DNA of 17,292 nt from Patescibacteria group bacterium (GCA_018827845.1 JAHJXC010000018.1:1-17292), one strand, 5' to 3'; counted from the first letter of the stretch, positions 5,513-13,951 are shown. Notes: generated by a model from the sequence alone, not told the origin. Program-made: numbers and translations.

Positions 5513-7869
5513 AAATATCTTATAACTGGTTACAATCTTATTTTGCGAAAAAACTTCTGAAGCCGGAGAAAGTGGCAGAAGTTTTGACAATGCACAGTTT
5601 TGAGGTTGAAAGTGTTGAACCCCTCGACATTGCTCGGGGTAAAAGAGATTTTGTTTTTAATATTGATGTTTTACCAAACAGGGCGCATGATTGTTTATCC
5701 CATTACGGCATAGCCAAGGAGTTGGCAGCCATAATGGGAATTTCCAATTTCCAATTTCCAATTTCTAAAAAATTTCCAATTTCCAAAATTTCAAAAAGCG
5801 TAAATTTAAAAGTTGAGAATCAAAATCTTTGCAGAAGAGCGATGAAAAGAGTTGTGGAAGGCGTTAAGATTGGCGAATCCCCAAAATGGTTAAAAGAAAG
5901 ATTGATTTCTATCGGCCAAAAACCAATAAATAATATTGTTGACGCTACTAATTTTGTGATATTTGAATTGGGGCAACCTGTCCATGCTTTTGATTTTGAT
6001 AAACTCTACGGAGAACAAAATAAAAAAGATATAGTTATTAAAAATGTTCCTGATAAAGAAAAAATCATAACACTTGACGATAAAAAATATGAATTAGATA
6101 AAGATGTTGTAGTAATAAGCGATACACAGAAATCACTTGATATTGCCGGAATAAAAGGCGGTAAAAATTCTGGTATAGAAAAAAATACAAAAAATCTAGT
6201 TTTATCAGTTTGTAATTTTGATCCAATAAATATAAGAAAGACATCAAAAAAGTTAGGGTTGGTAACCGATGCTTCCATTCGATTTGAAAACGGCATAACG
6301 CCTGAACTGGCAGAGAAAGCCATGGACAGAATGACAGAAATAATTTTAAAAACCGCCGGAGGCAAGGTCGGGCCAAAGATTGATTTTTATCCCAGGAAAC
6401 CCTGCAAATATGTGCTGGGAATTCATCCGATGGATGTTGAAAAAAATCTCGGCATACATATTCCGGAAAAAGAAATCATTGATATTTTAAAACGGCTTGG
6501 TTTTGAAATTAAAAAAATCAAACCCATAACAAATATTTTGAAACTGGCAAAATCTTTGAAAGGGAAGCCGTATAAATACGGCGCCAGCGTCAGTTTTGAC
6601 GCACCAGAATTTTTTGACTGCTCTTCTTTTACTAGTTATGTTTTTAGCCAGTCAGGGGTGCAGATTCCAAGAATGACCGTTGACCAGTATTTCTTCGGCT
6701 ATGCGATAGCCGAACAGGACATAAAGCCGGGAGATGTTGTTTTTTCTAGTTCAGGCAACGGAAAGATTCATTATGAATCTAAAGAATTTATGAAAGGCTC
6801 AAAAATAAAAGAAGGAATTGATCATTGCGGTATTTATTTAGGCAATGGAAAGATTATCCATGCCACTAGAAAGAATAAAGAGGTTGTAATTGAGGATTTT
6901 AAAAAGTCACTGTCTTTTAAAAATCTCCGCGGAATTAGGAGAATGATTTCAGAAAATGATGATTTGTTGGTAATTATTGTTCCGTTTGAGCGCCTGGACA
7001 TAACCATAAAAGAAGATTTAATTGAAGAAATAGCGAGAATTTACGGATATGAAAAAATTCCCTCAAAACTTCCGGAAGAAGTTTTGATTCCGGCAACGAG
7101 TAATGAAAATTACGAGTACGCAAATTTAATAAGGAATATCCTTGCAGGTGCAGGGTTTTCAGAAGTGTATAATTACTCTTTTACTGATAAAGGCGATATA
7201 GAAATCAGCAATCCTATTGCAAAGGATAAAAATTATTTAAGAAGCAATCTTTTGGACGGATTAAATGCAAACATAAGAGAGAATTCAAGATATTTTAAAG
7301 ATATAAAAATTTTTGAGATTGGTAAAATTTTCCCGGCTGGAGGAGAGACAATATCTTTGGCAGGAGCAGGATTAAATACTGATTTTTACGAGATAAAGGG
7401 TGTTGTTGAAATGTTGCTGGAAAGGCTCGGACTTGACGATTTTTATTTCGCGGACGCGTCCGCCGAAGCCTTGGCGAAGGCGGATATCAGGGTAGGAAAT
7501 ACATCCATCGGACATATTGACCATGGCGCTTTTGAGATTAATTTTGAGATGCTTGTGAGAATGGCTGATGAACAAATGGAATATATGCCTATTTCCAGAT
7601 ATCCGGCTGCGCAGCGCGATATCGCAATTTTTATTCCATTCAATACAAAAGTTATTGAGGTAATGGATATTATTGAAAATACTGCCGGAGAACTTTTAGT
7701 GGACACTGACCTGTTTGATATTTATGAAAATGAGGAGAGAAAATCTTTTGCCTTTCATTTGATTTTCCAGTCGCAGAAGAAAACTCTCACAGACAAGGAA
7801 ATAAATGCCCTGATGAACAAAATTATGGATGCCTTGGACGCTAACCCCGAATGGGAAGTAAGAAGGTAA
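5509..7869 (+). CDS. pheT: Phenylalanyl-tRNA synthetase beta subunit with NlpC/P60 domain inserted in B5
   Basis: The beta subunit of PheRS, 786 residues. The N-terminus (MKISYNWLQSYF) runs straight into VLPNRAHDCLSHYGIAKEL, so the EMAP-like tRNA-binding domain of about 110 residues found in E. coli PheT is missing. The B3/B4 editing region is recognisable (NNIVDATNFV, LGQPVHAFD). B5 begins near residue 300 (PCKYVLGIHP) and reaches GFEIKK at 331-336; it resumes at about 485 with LLVIIVPFERLDITIKEDLIEEIARIYGYEKIP in its expected form. Between these, residues about 337-480 form a complete NlpC/P60 hydrolase domain: FDCSSF with C371, a KPGDVVF motif at 406-412, H439 in DHCGIYLG and H451 in IIHA. 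The C-terminal FDX-ACB anticodon-binding domain spans about 693-785. Two repeat-derived stretches are translated in frame: a heptamer array (residues 77-95) and a palindromic insert (about 648-660). The start overlaps the Nudix stop. Confidence 0.96.
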   Translation: MKISYNWLQSYFAKKLLKPEKVAEVLTMHSFEVESVEPLDIARGKRDFVFNIDVLPNRAHDCLSHYGIAKELAAIMGISNFQFPISKKFPISKISKSVNLKVENQNLCRRAMKRVVEGVKIGESPKWLKERLISIGQKPINNIVDATNFVIFELGQPVHAFDFDKLYGEQNKKDIVIKNVPDKEKIITLDDKKYELDKDVVVISDTQKSLDIAGIKGGKNSGIEKNTKNLVLSVCNFDPINIRKTSKKLGLVTDASIRFENGITPELAEKAMDRMTEIILKTAGGKVGPKIDFYPRKPCKYVLGIHPMDVEKNLGIHIPEKEIIDILKRLGFEIKKIKPITNILKLAKSLKGKPYKYGASVSFDAPEFFDCSSFTSYVFSQSGVQIPRMTVDQYFFGYAIAEQDIKPGDVVFSSSGNGKIHYESKEFMKGSKIKEGIDHCGIYLGNGKIIHATRKNKEVVIEDFKKSLSFKNLRGIRRMISENDDLLVIIVPFERLDITIKEDLIEEIARIYGYEKIPSKLPEEVLIPATSNENYEYANLIRNILAGAGFSEVYNYSFTDKGDIEISNPIAKDKNYLRSNLLDGLNANIRENSRYFKDIKIFEIGKIFPAGGETISLAGAGLNTDFYEIKGVVEMLLERLGLDDFYFADASAEALAKADIRVGNTSIGHIDHGAFEINFEMLVRMADEQMEYMPISRYPAAQRDIAIFIPFNTKVIEVMDIIENTAGELLVDTDLFDIYENEERKSFAFHLIFQSQKKTLTDKEINALMNKIMDALDANPEWEVRR
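5739..5793 (+). repeat. Heptamer array inside pheT
   Basis: Four tandem copies of AATTTCC (the fourth ending in T) at 5739-5766, then AAAA, then two more copies at 5771-5784 and a degenerate tail. The unit is not a multiple of three, yet the whole stays open and encodes residues 77-95 of PheT, in the linker before the B3 domain. Confidence 0.85.
7448..7486. repeat. GC-rich palindromic element translated within pheT
   Basis: A GC-rich patch in an AT-rich gene. GGACGCGTCC (7452-7461) is a perfect palindrome, and 7459-7484 forms TCCGCC, GAA, GCC, TT, GGC, GAA, GGCGGA, a hairpin with 6-base and 3-base complementary blocks separated by facing GAA loops. It encodes the Ala-rich run ADASAEALAKAD (PheT 648-659), which is unlike its surroundings. 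The pattern resembles protein-coding palindromic repeats such as the Rickettsia palindromic elements. Confidence 0.7.
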
Positions 7870-7874
7870 AATTT

Positions 7875-8441
7875 ATGGCTTTTGAATATCAAAATAAAAA
7901 AATCTTGCTGGATGTGCCGTATTATTCGCAATACTTGCACGTGCAGGATGAATTTTGGAAGCCGCGCGCCTGCGGAATTGCTTGCCTGAAAATGGCTATG
8001 GATAATTTTAGAGAAGCCAACCTTACGATTGACGACCTTATTAATGAAGCAAATAAACGCGGCGGCTTTGGCGAATTCGGATGGATCCATGATTTTATAG
8101 TGGAGATGGCTAGAGAGCTCGGCTTCAATAGCCACAAGAAAGAATGGAAATCAGAAATTGAAAGCGTGCAGGAAAATTTAATCCAAGACGCCACTCAGGA
8201 ATTTATAGATAACTTATCGTCTGGCTGCCCGATTATTGTCCCAACAGCAAAAAGTTTTTCAGAAAAGAATAAATTTCATCAGGTGCTTTTAACAGGCTTT
8301 GAAATTAAAAAAGGCACCCTCTGGGGCTTTTATTACCACGACCCTGATTCATTGGATGAAGATTCAGGAAAACACAATTTTGTCCCCATTGATGTCTTCA
8401 AAAACTACTGGCGCAGAATGGCTATTTATGTTAAAATATAA
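7875..8441 (+). CDS. C39-like cysteine peptidase domain protein
   Basis: A 188-residue protein resembling the peptidase C39-like family (Peptidase_C39_2). It begins with the characteristic LLDVPYYSQ; Q19 fits the oxyanion-hole Gln. C33 in ACGIACLKMAMD is the likely nucleophile, H135 in KFHQVLLTGF the likely catalytic His, and D156 in YYHDPDS the third residue. The ATG at 7875 is chosen because a GAAGG lies about 7 bases upstream; an in-frame ATG at 7851 would overlap pheT and lacks a ribosome site. There is no signal peptide or membrane segment, so it appears cytosolic. C39 relatives process bacteriocin leader peptides in ABC transporters, but no transporter or precursor is seen here, so the substrate is unknown. 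It lies 5 bases after pheT and 3 bases before gyrB in the same direction. Confidence 0.75.
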   Translation: MAFEYQNKKILLDVPYYSQYLHVQDEFWKPRACGIACLKMAMDNFREANLTIDDLINEANKRGGFGEFGWIHDFIVEMARELGFNSHKKEWKSEIESVQENLIQDATQEFIDNLSSGCPIIVPTAKSFSEKNKFHQVLLTGFEIKKGTLWGFYYHDPDSLDEDSGKHNFVPIDVFKNYWRRMAIYVKI

Positions 8442-8444
8442 GCA

Positions 8445-10418
8445 ATGATAGCCAAATCTAGCAAGCAAAATAACGGCTATACAGCCAAGGATATTTATGT
8501 GCTTGAAGGGCTTGAGCCGGTCCGCAAGAGGCCGGGCATGTATATCGGCTCTACTGGCGTTGATGGCCTCCACCATCTTGTTTGGGAGGTTTTTGACAAT
8601 GGCAGAGATGAGGCCATGGCTGGTTTTGCTGATGAGGTGGAAGTGGCTCTTTTGCCTGATAATAGGGTGAGGGTGGCGGACAACGGCCGGGGCATTCCTG
8701 TGGAAATTCATAAACAAACAAAAAAATCTGCCCTGGAAACTGTAATGTGCACTCTGCATGCCGGCGGAAAATTCGGCGGGGAGTCTTATAAGATTGCCGG
8801 CGGTCTGCACGGCGTCGGTGTTTCTGTGGTCAATGCCCTGTCTGTTTGGATGCGTGTTGAAGTGCACCGCGACAATGGAGAATATGCTCAGGAATATAAA
8901 AGAGGCAAAGCAATTTCAAAAGTAAAAAAAATCAATTCCAGCAAATTAAACGGGACCATTGTCACTTTTGAACCGGATCCGGAAATTTTTTCTGAAATAA
9001 AATTTGACTGGAATAAAATTTTAAGCCATCTTCGCCAGCAGGCCTACTTAACCAAAGGATTGAAGATAAGAGTTATTGACGCGCGCGACCATAAAGGAAA
9101 GATAGATGATTCTAAAATTTTATTTTTAAACTTGTTAAAACTTCCTGTTGATTCCCACACTTTTTATTTTGAAGGCGGACTTTTATCATTGATAAAATTT
9201 TTGAACAAAAAAGAAAAGCCCGTCCACGGCAACATTTTTTATATTGAAAAAGAGATAAGTGATGCAATTCCCAGTATTGAAATTGCTCTTCAATACATTG
9301 AAGATATTACCATTAAAGAAATTAGTTTTGCCAATAACATCCATACGCCGGAAGGAGGCATGCATCTTACTGGTTTCAGAACTGCTCTCACGCGCGCCCT
9401 TAATGATTATGCCAAGAAAAATAATTTGATTAAAGCGGACGAAGATAATTTTACCGGTGATGATGTAAGAGAGGGTCTGACTGCTGTTATTTCCATTAAA
9501 TTAAGAAACCCTCAATTTGAAGGCCAGACAAAGGCAAAACTCGGCAATCCAGAAGCAAGAAGCGCAGTAGAATCAATTTTTCTTGAGAGCTTCTCAAGTT
9601 TTTTAGAGGAAAATCCAAATGATGCCAGAGCTATTATCAGCAAGGTCAGTCTGGCTCTAAAGGCGCGCAAGGCTGCCAAGGCTGCGAAAGAAAGCGTTTT
9701 AAGAAAGGGAATTTTGGAAGGATTGACCCTGCCGGGCAAATTGGCAGATTGCCAAACTCGGGATCCTGCTGAAGCAGAGCTGTTTATTGTGGAAGGCGAT
9801 TCAGCCGGCGGTTCCAGCAAGCAGGGCAGGGACAGGCGCACGCAGGCCATTCTTCCTTTGCGCGGAAAGATTTTGAATGTGGAAAGAGCCAGAATAGACA
9901 AAATGCTGGCGTCAAAAGAAATTAAGTCCCTGGTGATTGCATTGGGCGCGGCCATTGCTGATGAGTTTGATATTGAAAAGTTGCGCTATCATAAAATTAT
10001 CATTGCCACTGATGCGGATGTTGATGGAGCGCATATCCGCACCTTGCTGCTTACGCTTTTTTACCGCTATTACATGCCGGTCATTGAGCAGGGTTATTTG
10101 TATGTTGCTTTGCCGCCCTTATTTAGAATTCAGAAAGGCAAAGAGATTTTATACGCTTATGACGAGGCAGAAAAAAATAAAATTGTCGGGAAAACAGAGG
10201 GATATAATATTCAGCGCTACAAAGGCTTGGGCGAGATGAACCCGGGGCAGTTGTGGGAAACTACCATGGATCCGGAAAGAAGAATTTTAAAGCAGGTGGC
10301 GATTGAAGATGCAGAGGAGGCAGATAAAACTTTTGATACTTTAATGGGCAAAGAAGTAGAACCGAGAAGATTATTTATTCAGACTCATGCTAAAGCCGTG
10401 CAAAATTTAGACGTTTGA
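8445..10418 (+). CDS. gyrB: DNA gyrase subunit B
   Basis: The ATPase subunit of type IIA topoisomerase, which with GyrA introduces negative supercoils. The 657 residues contain the GHKL ATPase fold with E48 and N52 in WEVFDNGRDEA (catalytic base and Mg ligand), DNGRGIP at 79-85 and the GGLHGVGVSVVNAL lid motif. The transducer domain follows (about 225-400). The Toprim region has EGDSAGG at 450-456, PLRGKILNVE, and DADVDGAHIRT starting at 523. RYKGLGEMNPGQLWETTMDP lies near the C-terminus. Length and motifs are those of the short GyrB form without the E. coli insert. ParE is the alternative; the overall motif wording favours GyrB. The ATG follows the C39-like stop by 3 bases with no Shine-Dalgarno; a weak -10-like TAAAAT at 8432-8437 lies 7 bases before it. 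gyrA is not in the window. Confidence 0.95.
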   Translation: MIAKSSKQNNGYTAKDIYVLEGLEPVRKRPGMYIGSTGVDGLHHLVWEVFDNGRDEAMAGFADEVEVALLPDNRVRVADNGRGIPVEIHKQTKKSALETVMCTLHAGGKFGGESYKIAGGLHGVGVSVVNALSVWMRVEVHRDNGEYAQEYKRGKAISKVKKINSSKLNGTIVTFEPDPEIFSEIKFDWNKILSHLRQQAYLTKGLKIRVIDARDHKGKIDDSKILFLNLLKLPVDSHTFYFEGGLLSLIKFLNKKEKPVHGNIFYIEKEISDAIPSIEIALQYIEDITIKEISFANNIHTPEGGMHLTGFRTALTRALNDYAKKNNLIKADEDNFTGDDVREGLTAVISIKLRNPQFEGQTKAKLGNPEARSAVESIFLESFSSFLEENPNDARAIISKVSLALKARKAAKAAKESVLRKGILEGLTLPGKLADCQTRDPAEAELFIVEGDSAGGSSKQGRDRRTQAILPLRGKILNVERARIDKMLASKEIKSLVIALGAAIADEFDIEKLRYHKIIIATDADVDGAHIRTLLLTLFYRYYMPVIEQGYLYVALPPLFRIQKGKEILYAYDEAEKNKIVGKTEGYNIQRYKGLGEMNPGQLWETTMDPERRILKQVAIEDAEEADKTFDTLMGKEVEPRRLFIQTHAKAVQNLDV

Positions 10419-10425
10419 CAACGGG

Positions 10426-10453
10426 AAAAATGTGCAACATTCAATGTTGCACA
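10426..10453 (-). terminator. Intrinsic terminator of dnaE between converging genes
   Basis: Positions 10431-10453 are a perfect inverted repeat with 11-base arms (TGTGCAACATT and AATGTTGCACA) around a single C, realistically a 9-base stem with a 5-base loop. On the minus strand it is followed by five T (10430-10426), starting 9 bases after the dnaE stop. It has no T tract on the plus strand, so it may only slow gyrB transcription. Confidence 0.7.
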
Positions 10454-10462
10454 ACTATCTAT

Positions 10463-13400
10463 TCATTTCATTTCTTTTATTTCCCCTACGATGATGGAGG
10501 GGTCGCCGTTGCGATGGGAGATTTTGCCTTTTACTGCAATGCACCTTCCTTCGCTTATCATATTGCCGAATTGCGGCAAAACACTGGGGAAAATTACTAA
10601 CTCAATACTATCTTTATAATCCGAGAGTTTTAAAAAAAGCATAGGCTCATTTTTCTTTGTCATCACTTTTCTAATTTCTTCAATCATGCCGGCTGTAACC
10701 ATAGGCGCATTGCTCGGCATCTTTTTTGCATCACCAATACTGGTTTTTATCTTTGACATTTTATCCTTGAATTTATCCAAAGGATGGCCGGAAATATACA
10801 GCCCTAAAAGCTCTCTTTCCCAGGCCAATTTTTCTTCCTGCGAAGCCGGTTCAACCTCTTTCGGTTTTAATGTTGGAATACTTGAGCGGTCTTTCATTAA
10901 TGAAAAAAGGGAATTTTGGTTTTGAAATGATCTTGCCGATTCTTTGTTATAAGTAAGGGCATCATCCATATTGAAAATCATTTGATTCCTTTCGCCCAGC
11001 GCGTCCATAGCCCCGGACTTTATCAAGGATTCTAAGGATTTTTTGTTTAAATTTTTATGCCGGACTCTTTCCAGAAAATCAGAAAAAGATTTAAATTGGC
11101 CATTATTTTTTCTTTCTTCAATAATGGCATTGGCTATCTCTTGTCCTAAATTTTTTATGGAATAAAGGCCGAAACGGATCGCCTTCAAAGATTCTATTGC
11201 GGTAAAATTCCCAAAACTTTCATTAACATCCGGCGACAAGATTGGAATACCCATTCTTTGGCTCTCTGTAATGCTGGCAGCAATTTTTTCTGTGTCGCCG
11301 GCGTCAGCTGTCAAAACTGAAGCCATGAATTCTGCCGGAAAATTGGCTTTCATGTAAGCGGTCTGATAAGCCACTTTGGCATATGAGGCAGCGTGCGCTT
11401 TGTTAAATCCATATCCCTTAAAGGGATCAAACAGTTTCCATAATTCTTCCGCTTTTTCTTTGCTCAATCCAGCATTCGCCTGGCATCCTTCAATGAAAAT
11501 TTTTTCCTGCTTAGCCATTTCTGCCGGGATTTTTTTGCCAATGGCTTTTCGGAATTTATCAACGGTTTCCCAGTTATAGCCAGCCAGCTCCATGGCAATA
11601 AGCAGAACATCTTCCTGGTATGTAATCACGCCGTAAGTGTGTTTTAATATTTTTTCCAAACGCGGGTCAGTGTAGATGACTGTCTCTTTATTGTGCTTGC
11701 GCTTAATATAAGTCGGGATATTTGCCATTGGGCCAGGTCTGAACAAGGCAATCATGGCCATAATGTCATTAATGGTGCTTGGTTTCAATTCTTTGAGCCA
11801 GCGCGTCATTCCGCTTCCGCTCAACTGAAAAACGCCTATTGTTTCTCCTCGGGAAAGAAGAGCAAAAGTTTTTTTATCGTCAAAAGATAAATTTTCCAAA
11901 TCAACATCTATGTTATGAATTTTTTTTACCAGCCGCACTGCATTGCCCAGAATAGAGAGATTTTTTATTCCCAAAAAATCCATTTTTAACAGCCCCGCGT
12001 CTTCAACAGAATGCATGTCATATTGAGTAATGATTTTTTCGCCATTGGGCTCTCTTTGGAGGGGAACATAATCAGTAAGCTTAGTGGGGCTGATAACCAC
12101 ACCTGCTGCATGAACAGAAACATGTCTGGCGCAACCCTCAATCTTTTTTGCCAGATCAATTATTTCTTTTACCTCGTCTTCTGATTCATAAATCTCCCTA
12201 AGTTCGGGAGTTATTCTTAGGGCCTGGTCAATGGACATTGGAAAGCCCTGGGAACCGAATGGAATGAGTTTAGAAATTTTGTCGCCAAGGTTATAGGGTT
12301 TGCCAAGGGCGCGGGTAATATCGCGGATTGCCGCACGCGCCATCATAGTTCCAAAAGTGCCGATTTGCGCCACATGATCCTCCTTGTATTTTTCTTTGAC
12401 ATATTCAATAACTTCTTCCCGGCGGTCATCGGCAAAATCTATATCAATATCAGGCGGAGAAGGCCTGAAAGGATTTAAAAATCTCTCAAAAGGAAGAACG
12501 AATTTTAATGGGTCAATATTGGTAATGCCTATCAGGTAAGAAACAAAAGAGCCGGCAGCAGAACCGCGAGTGGTGGTAATGATTCCTTTGCTTCTGGCCC
12601 AGTTTATTATATCTGACACTATTAAAAAATAAGGAGCATAGCCTTTTGAATTTATTGTCTCAAGTTCATAATCAAGCCGTTCCTTGGCTTCCTTGTTTTG
12701 CCCTTTATACTGCTCTTTAAAATTTTTTGTGGCTATTTCTATTAAAGTTTGTCTGGCGGTTTTGCCTTCTGCTAGTTTAAATTTTGGGAACACCCATTTG
12801 CCAAGTTCCAGTTCAAGATTGCATTTTTCTGCAATAAGAGCGGTATTTTCTATTGCCTCGGGTGTATCCTTGAATAATTCCTCCATTTTTTTGGGCGGAC
12901 ACATTGAAAAATCATCGTTGCGCATAGTGAGCCGATCCATATCATTCATTCTCGCGTTTGTCTGGATTGCCACCAGAAAATCCTGGGCATCAGCATCGCT
13001 GGGCTTGAGATAATGGACATCTTGAGTGGCCACTAAAGGAATATCCAATTTTTTGGCAAGTTCAATCAATCTTTCTTTAACAATGTTGTAATTTTCTATG
13101 TTTGGATGATGGCCGATTTCAATGAAAAAATTTCCCTTGCCAAAAATCCCCTCATATTCTTTTGCTGTTTTTTCCGCTTCCTCAAAATTTTTTCTTTCCA
13201 ATAATTTGGATATTTCACTAGTCAAACACCCTGACAGGCCGATTAACCCTTGAGAATATTGTCGCAGAACCTGTTTATCTATGCGAGGTTTGTAATAAAA
13301 TCCTTCCAGATGGCCAATAGTAACCAACTGAATTAAATTTTTATAACCAGTTTCGTTTTGGCTGAGAAGAGTTAGATGATAGCGTTTGTTGTCTATATTA

Positions 13401-13642
13401 GGCCTTTTTTGATGCAATGATTCATAAGCCATATAAACTTCTACGCCAATAATGGGCTTGATGCCCGCTTTTTTGCATTTTTTGTAAAACTCAATAGCGC
13501 CGTAAAGATTGCCATGGTCTGTCAAGGCCAGGGCCGGCATTTCATATTTAGCGGCTTCATTAACAAGATCATCAATTTTAGCCAGCCCGTCAAGCAGGGA
13601 ATAATGGCTGTGAACATGCAGATGTACAAATTTAGAGGCCAT
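10463..13642 (-). CDS. dnaE: DNA polymerase III alpha subunit
   Basis: The replicative DNA polymerase, 1059 residues. The N-terminal PHP domain keeps all nine residues expected for metal binding in active PHP domains (H9, H11, D18, H42, E67, H88, C139, D208, H210), so it may have 3'-5' exonuclease activity as shown for some other DnaE proteins. The polymerase active site has D400 and D402 in PPDIDIDF and D555 in KMDFLG. A helix-hairpin-helix/fingers region follows, and an OB-fold-like segment ends the protein (about 970-1055: ELVIFPSVL, CIAVKGKI, IIVGEI). It is about 100 residues shorter than E. coli DnaE, lacking the C-terminal tau-binding tail. It is transcribed alone from a promoter 9 bases upstream and converges on gyrB. 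Confidence 0.97.
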   Translation of the reverse strand: MASKFVHLHVHSHYSLLDGLAKIDDLVNEAAKYEMPALALTDHGNLYGAIEFYKKCKKAGIKPIIGVEVYMAYESLHQKRPNIDNKRYHLTLLSQNETGYKNLIQLVTIGHLEGFYYKPRIDKQVLRQYSQGLIGLSGCLTSEISKLLERKNFEEAEKTAKEYEGIFGKGNFFIEIGHHPNIENYNIVKERLIELAKKLDIPLVATQDVHYLKPSDADAQDFLVAIQTNARMNDMDRLTMRNDDFSMCPPKKMEELFKDTPEAIENTALIAEKCNLELELGKWVFPKFKLAEGKTARQTLIEIATKNFKEQYKGQNKEAKERLDYELETINSKGYAPYFLIVSDIINWARSKGIITTTRGSAAGSFVSYLIGITNIDPLKFVLPFERFLNPFRPSPPDIDIDFADDRREEVIEYVKEKYKEDHVAQIGTFGTMMARAAIRDITRALGKPYNLGDKISKLIPFGSQGFPMSIDQALRITPELREIYESEDEVKEIIDLAKKIEGCARHVSVHAAGVVISPTKLTDYVPLQREPNGEKIITQYDMHSVEDAGLLKMDFLGIKNLSILGNAVRLVKKIHNIDVDLENLSFDDKKTFALLSRGETIGVFQLSGSGMTRWLKELKPSTINDIMAMIALFRPGPMANIPTYIKRKHNKETVIYTDPRLEKILKHTYGVITYQEDVLLIAMELAGYNWETVDKFRKAIGKKIPAEMAKQEKIFIEGCQANAGLSKEKAEELWKLFDPFKGYGFNKAHAASYAKVAYQTAYMKANFPAEFMASVLTADAGDTEKIAASITESQRMGIPILSPDVNESFGNFTAIESLKAIRFGLYSIKNLGQEIANAIIEERKNNGQFKSFSDFLERVRHKNLNKKSLESLIKSGAMDALGERNQMIFNMDDALTYNKESARSFQNQNSLFSLMKDRSSIPTLKPKEVEPASQEEKLAWERELLGLYISGHPLDKFKDKMSKIKTSIGDAKKMPSNAPMVTAGMIEEIRKVMTKKNEPMLFLKLSDYKDSIELVIFPSVLPQFGNMISEGRCIAVKGKISHRNGDPSIIVGEIKEMK

Positions 13643-13651
13643 GATAAAATC

Positions 13652-13680
13652 ATTATAGCAAAGAACATTGAGTCATCCAA
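13652..13680 (-). promoter_or_regulatory. dnaE promoter giving a near-leaderless mRNA
   Basis: On the minus strand, TTGGAT (13680-13675) and a perfect TATAAT (13657-13652) are separated by 17 bases. Only 9 bases lie between TATAAT and the dnaE ATG, so the transcript would start about 2-3 bases before it, with no room for a Shine-Dalgarno site. The -35 match is partial (TTG only). Confidence 0.6.
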
Positions 13681-13693
13681 AAAGGAGGTTGTT

Positions 13694-13939
13694 ATGATTA
13701 AGAGAGTACGGATATTTTTAAGTGGAAAGGAAGAAGTAGATAAGGAGGCCCTTAAACTCTTAAGTCAATTAAAGATTAAAGGGATTAAGATTGTAGTAAG
13801 TTATGATGCAGTAGCGATATTTCCAAAAACTGGTAAACTGCTTCCAGCTGTTAGAACCGATGAAGGGGATCGCTATTACGGTGTTGAAGATATAAAATTA
13901 CTCGTTAATCGAGTATTAAAAGGACGAGAATTAGCATAA
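13694..13939 (+). CDS. Small protein of unknown function
   Basis: An 81-residue protein starting MIKRVRIFLSG. The start is fixed by an excellent ribosome site, AAAGGAGG at 13681-13688, five bases before the ATG; a longer frame upstream would run over the dnaE start and is rejected. Predicted layout is strand-helix-strand-strand-helix, and the segment KLLPAVRT followed by YYGVEDIKLLVNRVL recalls the cis-Pro strand and last helix of thioredoxin/glutaredoxin folds. No CxxC or any cysteine is present, so redox activity is not supported. It is divergent from dnaE and followed at once by a strong terminator, so it is a single-gene unit. I do not recognise the family; the fold suggestion is weak. 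Confidence 0.7.
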   Translation: MIKRVRIFLSGKEEVDKEALKLLSQLKIKGIKIVVSYDAVAIFPKTGKLLPAVRTDEGDRYYGVEDIKLLVNRVLKGRELA

Positions 13940-13951
13940 GCAAAGTTCTTT

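Noticed and set aside
5739..5793. Direct-repeat array as CRISPR or plasmid iterons
   Set aside because: The units are 7 bases, tandem without spacers, and lie inside the pheT coding frame.
8364..8867. Minus-strand open frame of 167 codons over the start of gyrB
   Set aside because: It lies opposite well-supported C39-like and gyrB coding sequence and has no ribosome site or recognisable domain.
13514..13693. Longer N-terminus for the 81-residue gene
   Set aside because: It would run through the dnaE start and promoter; the strong AAAGGAGG before 13694 marks the start.
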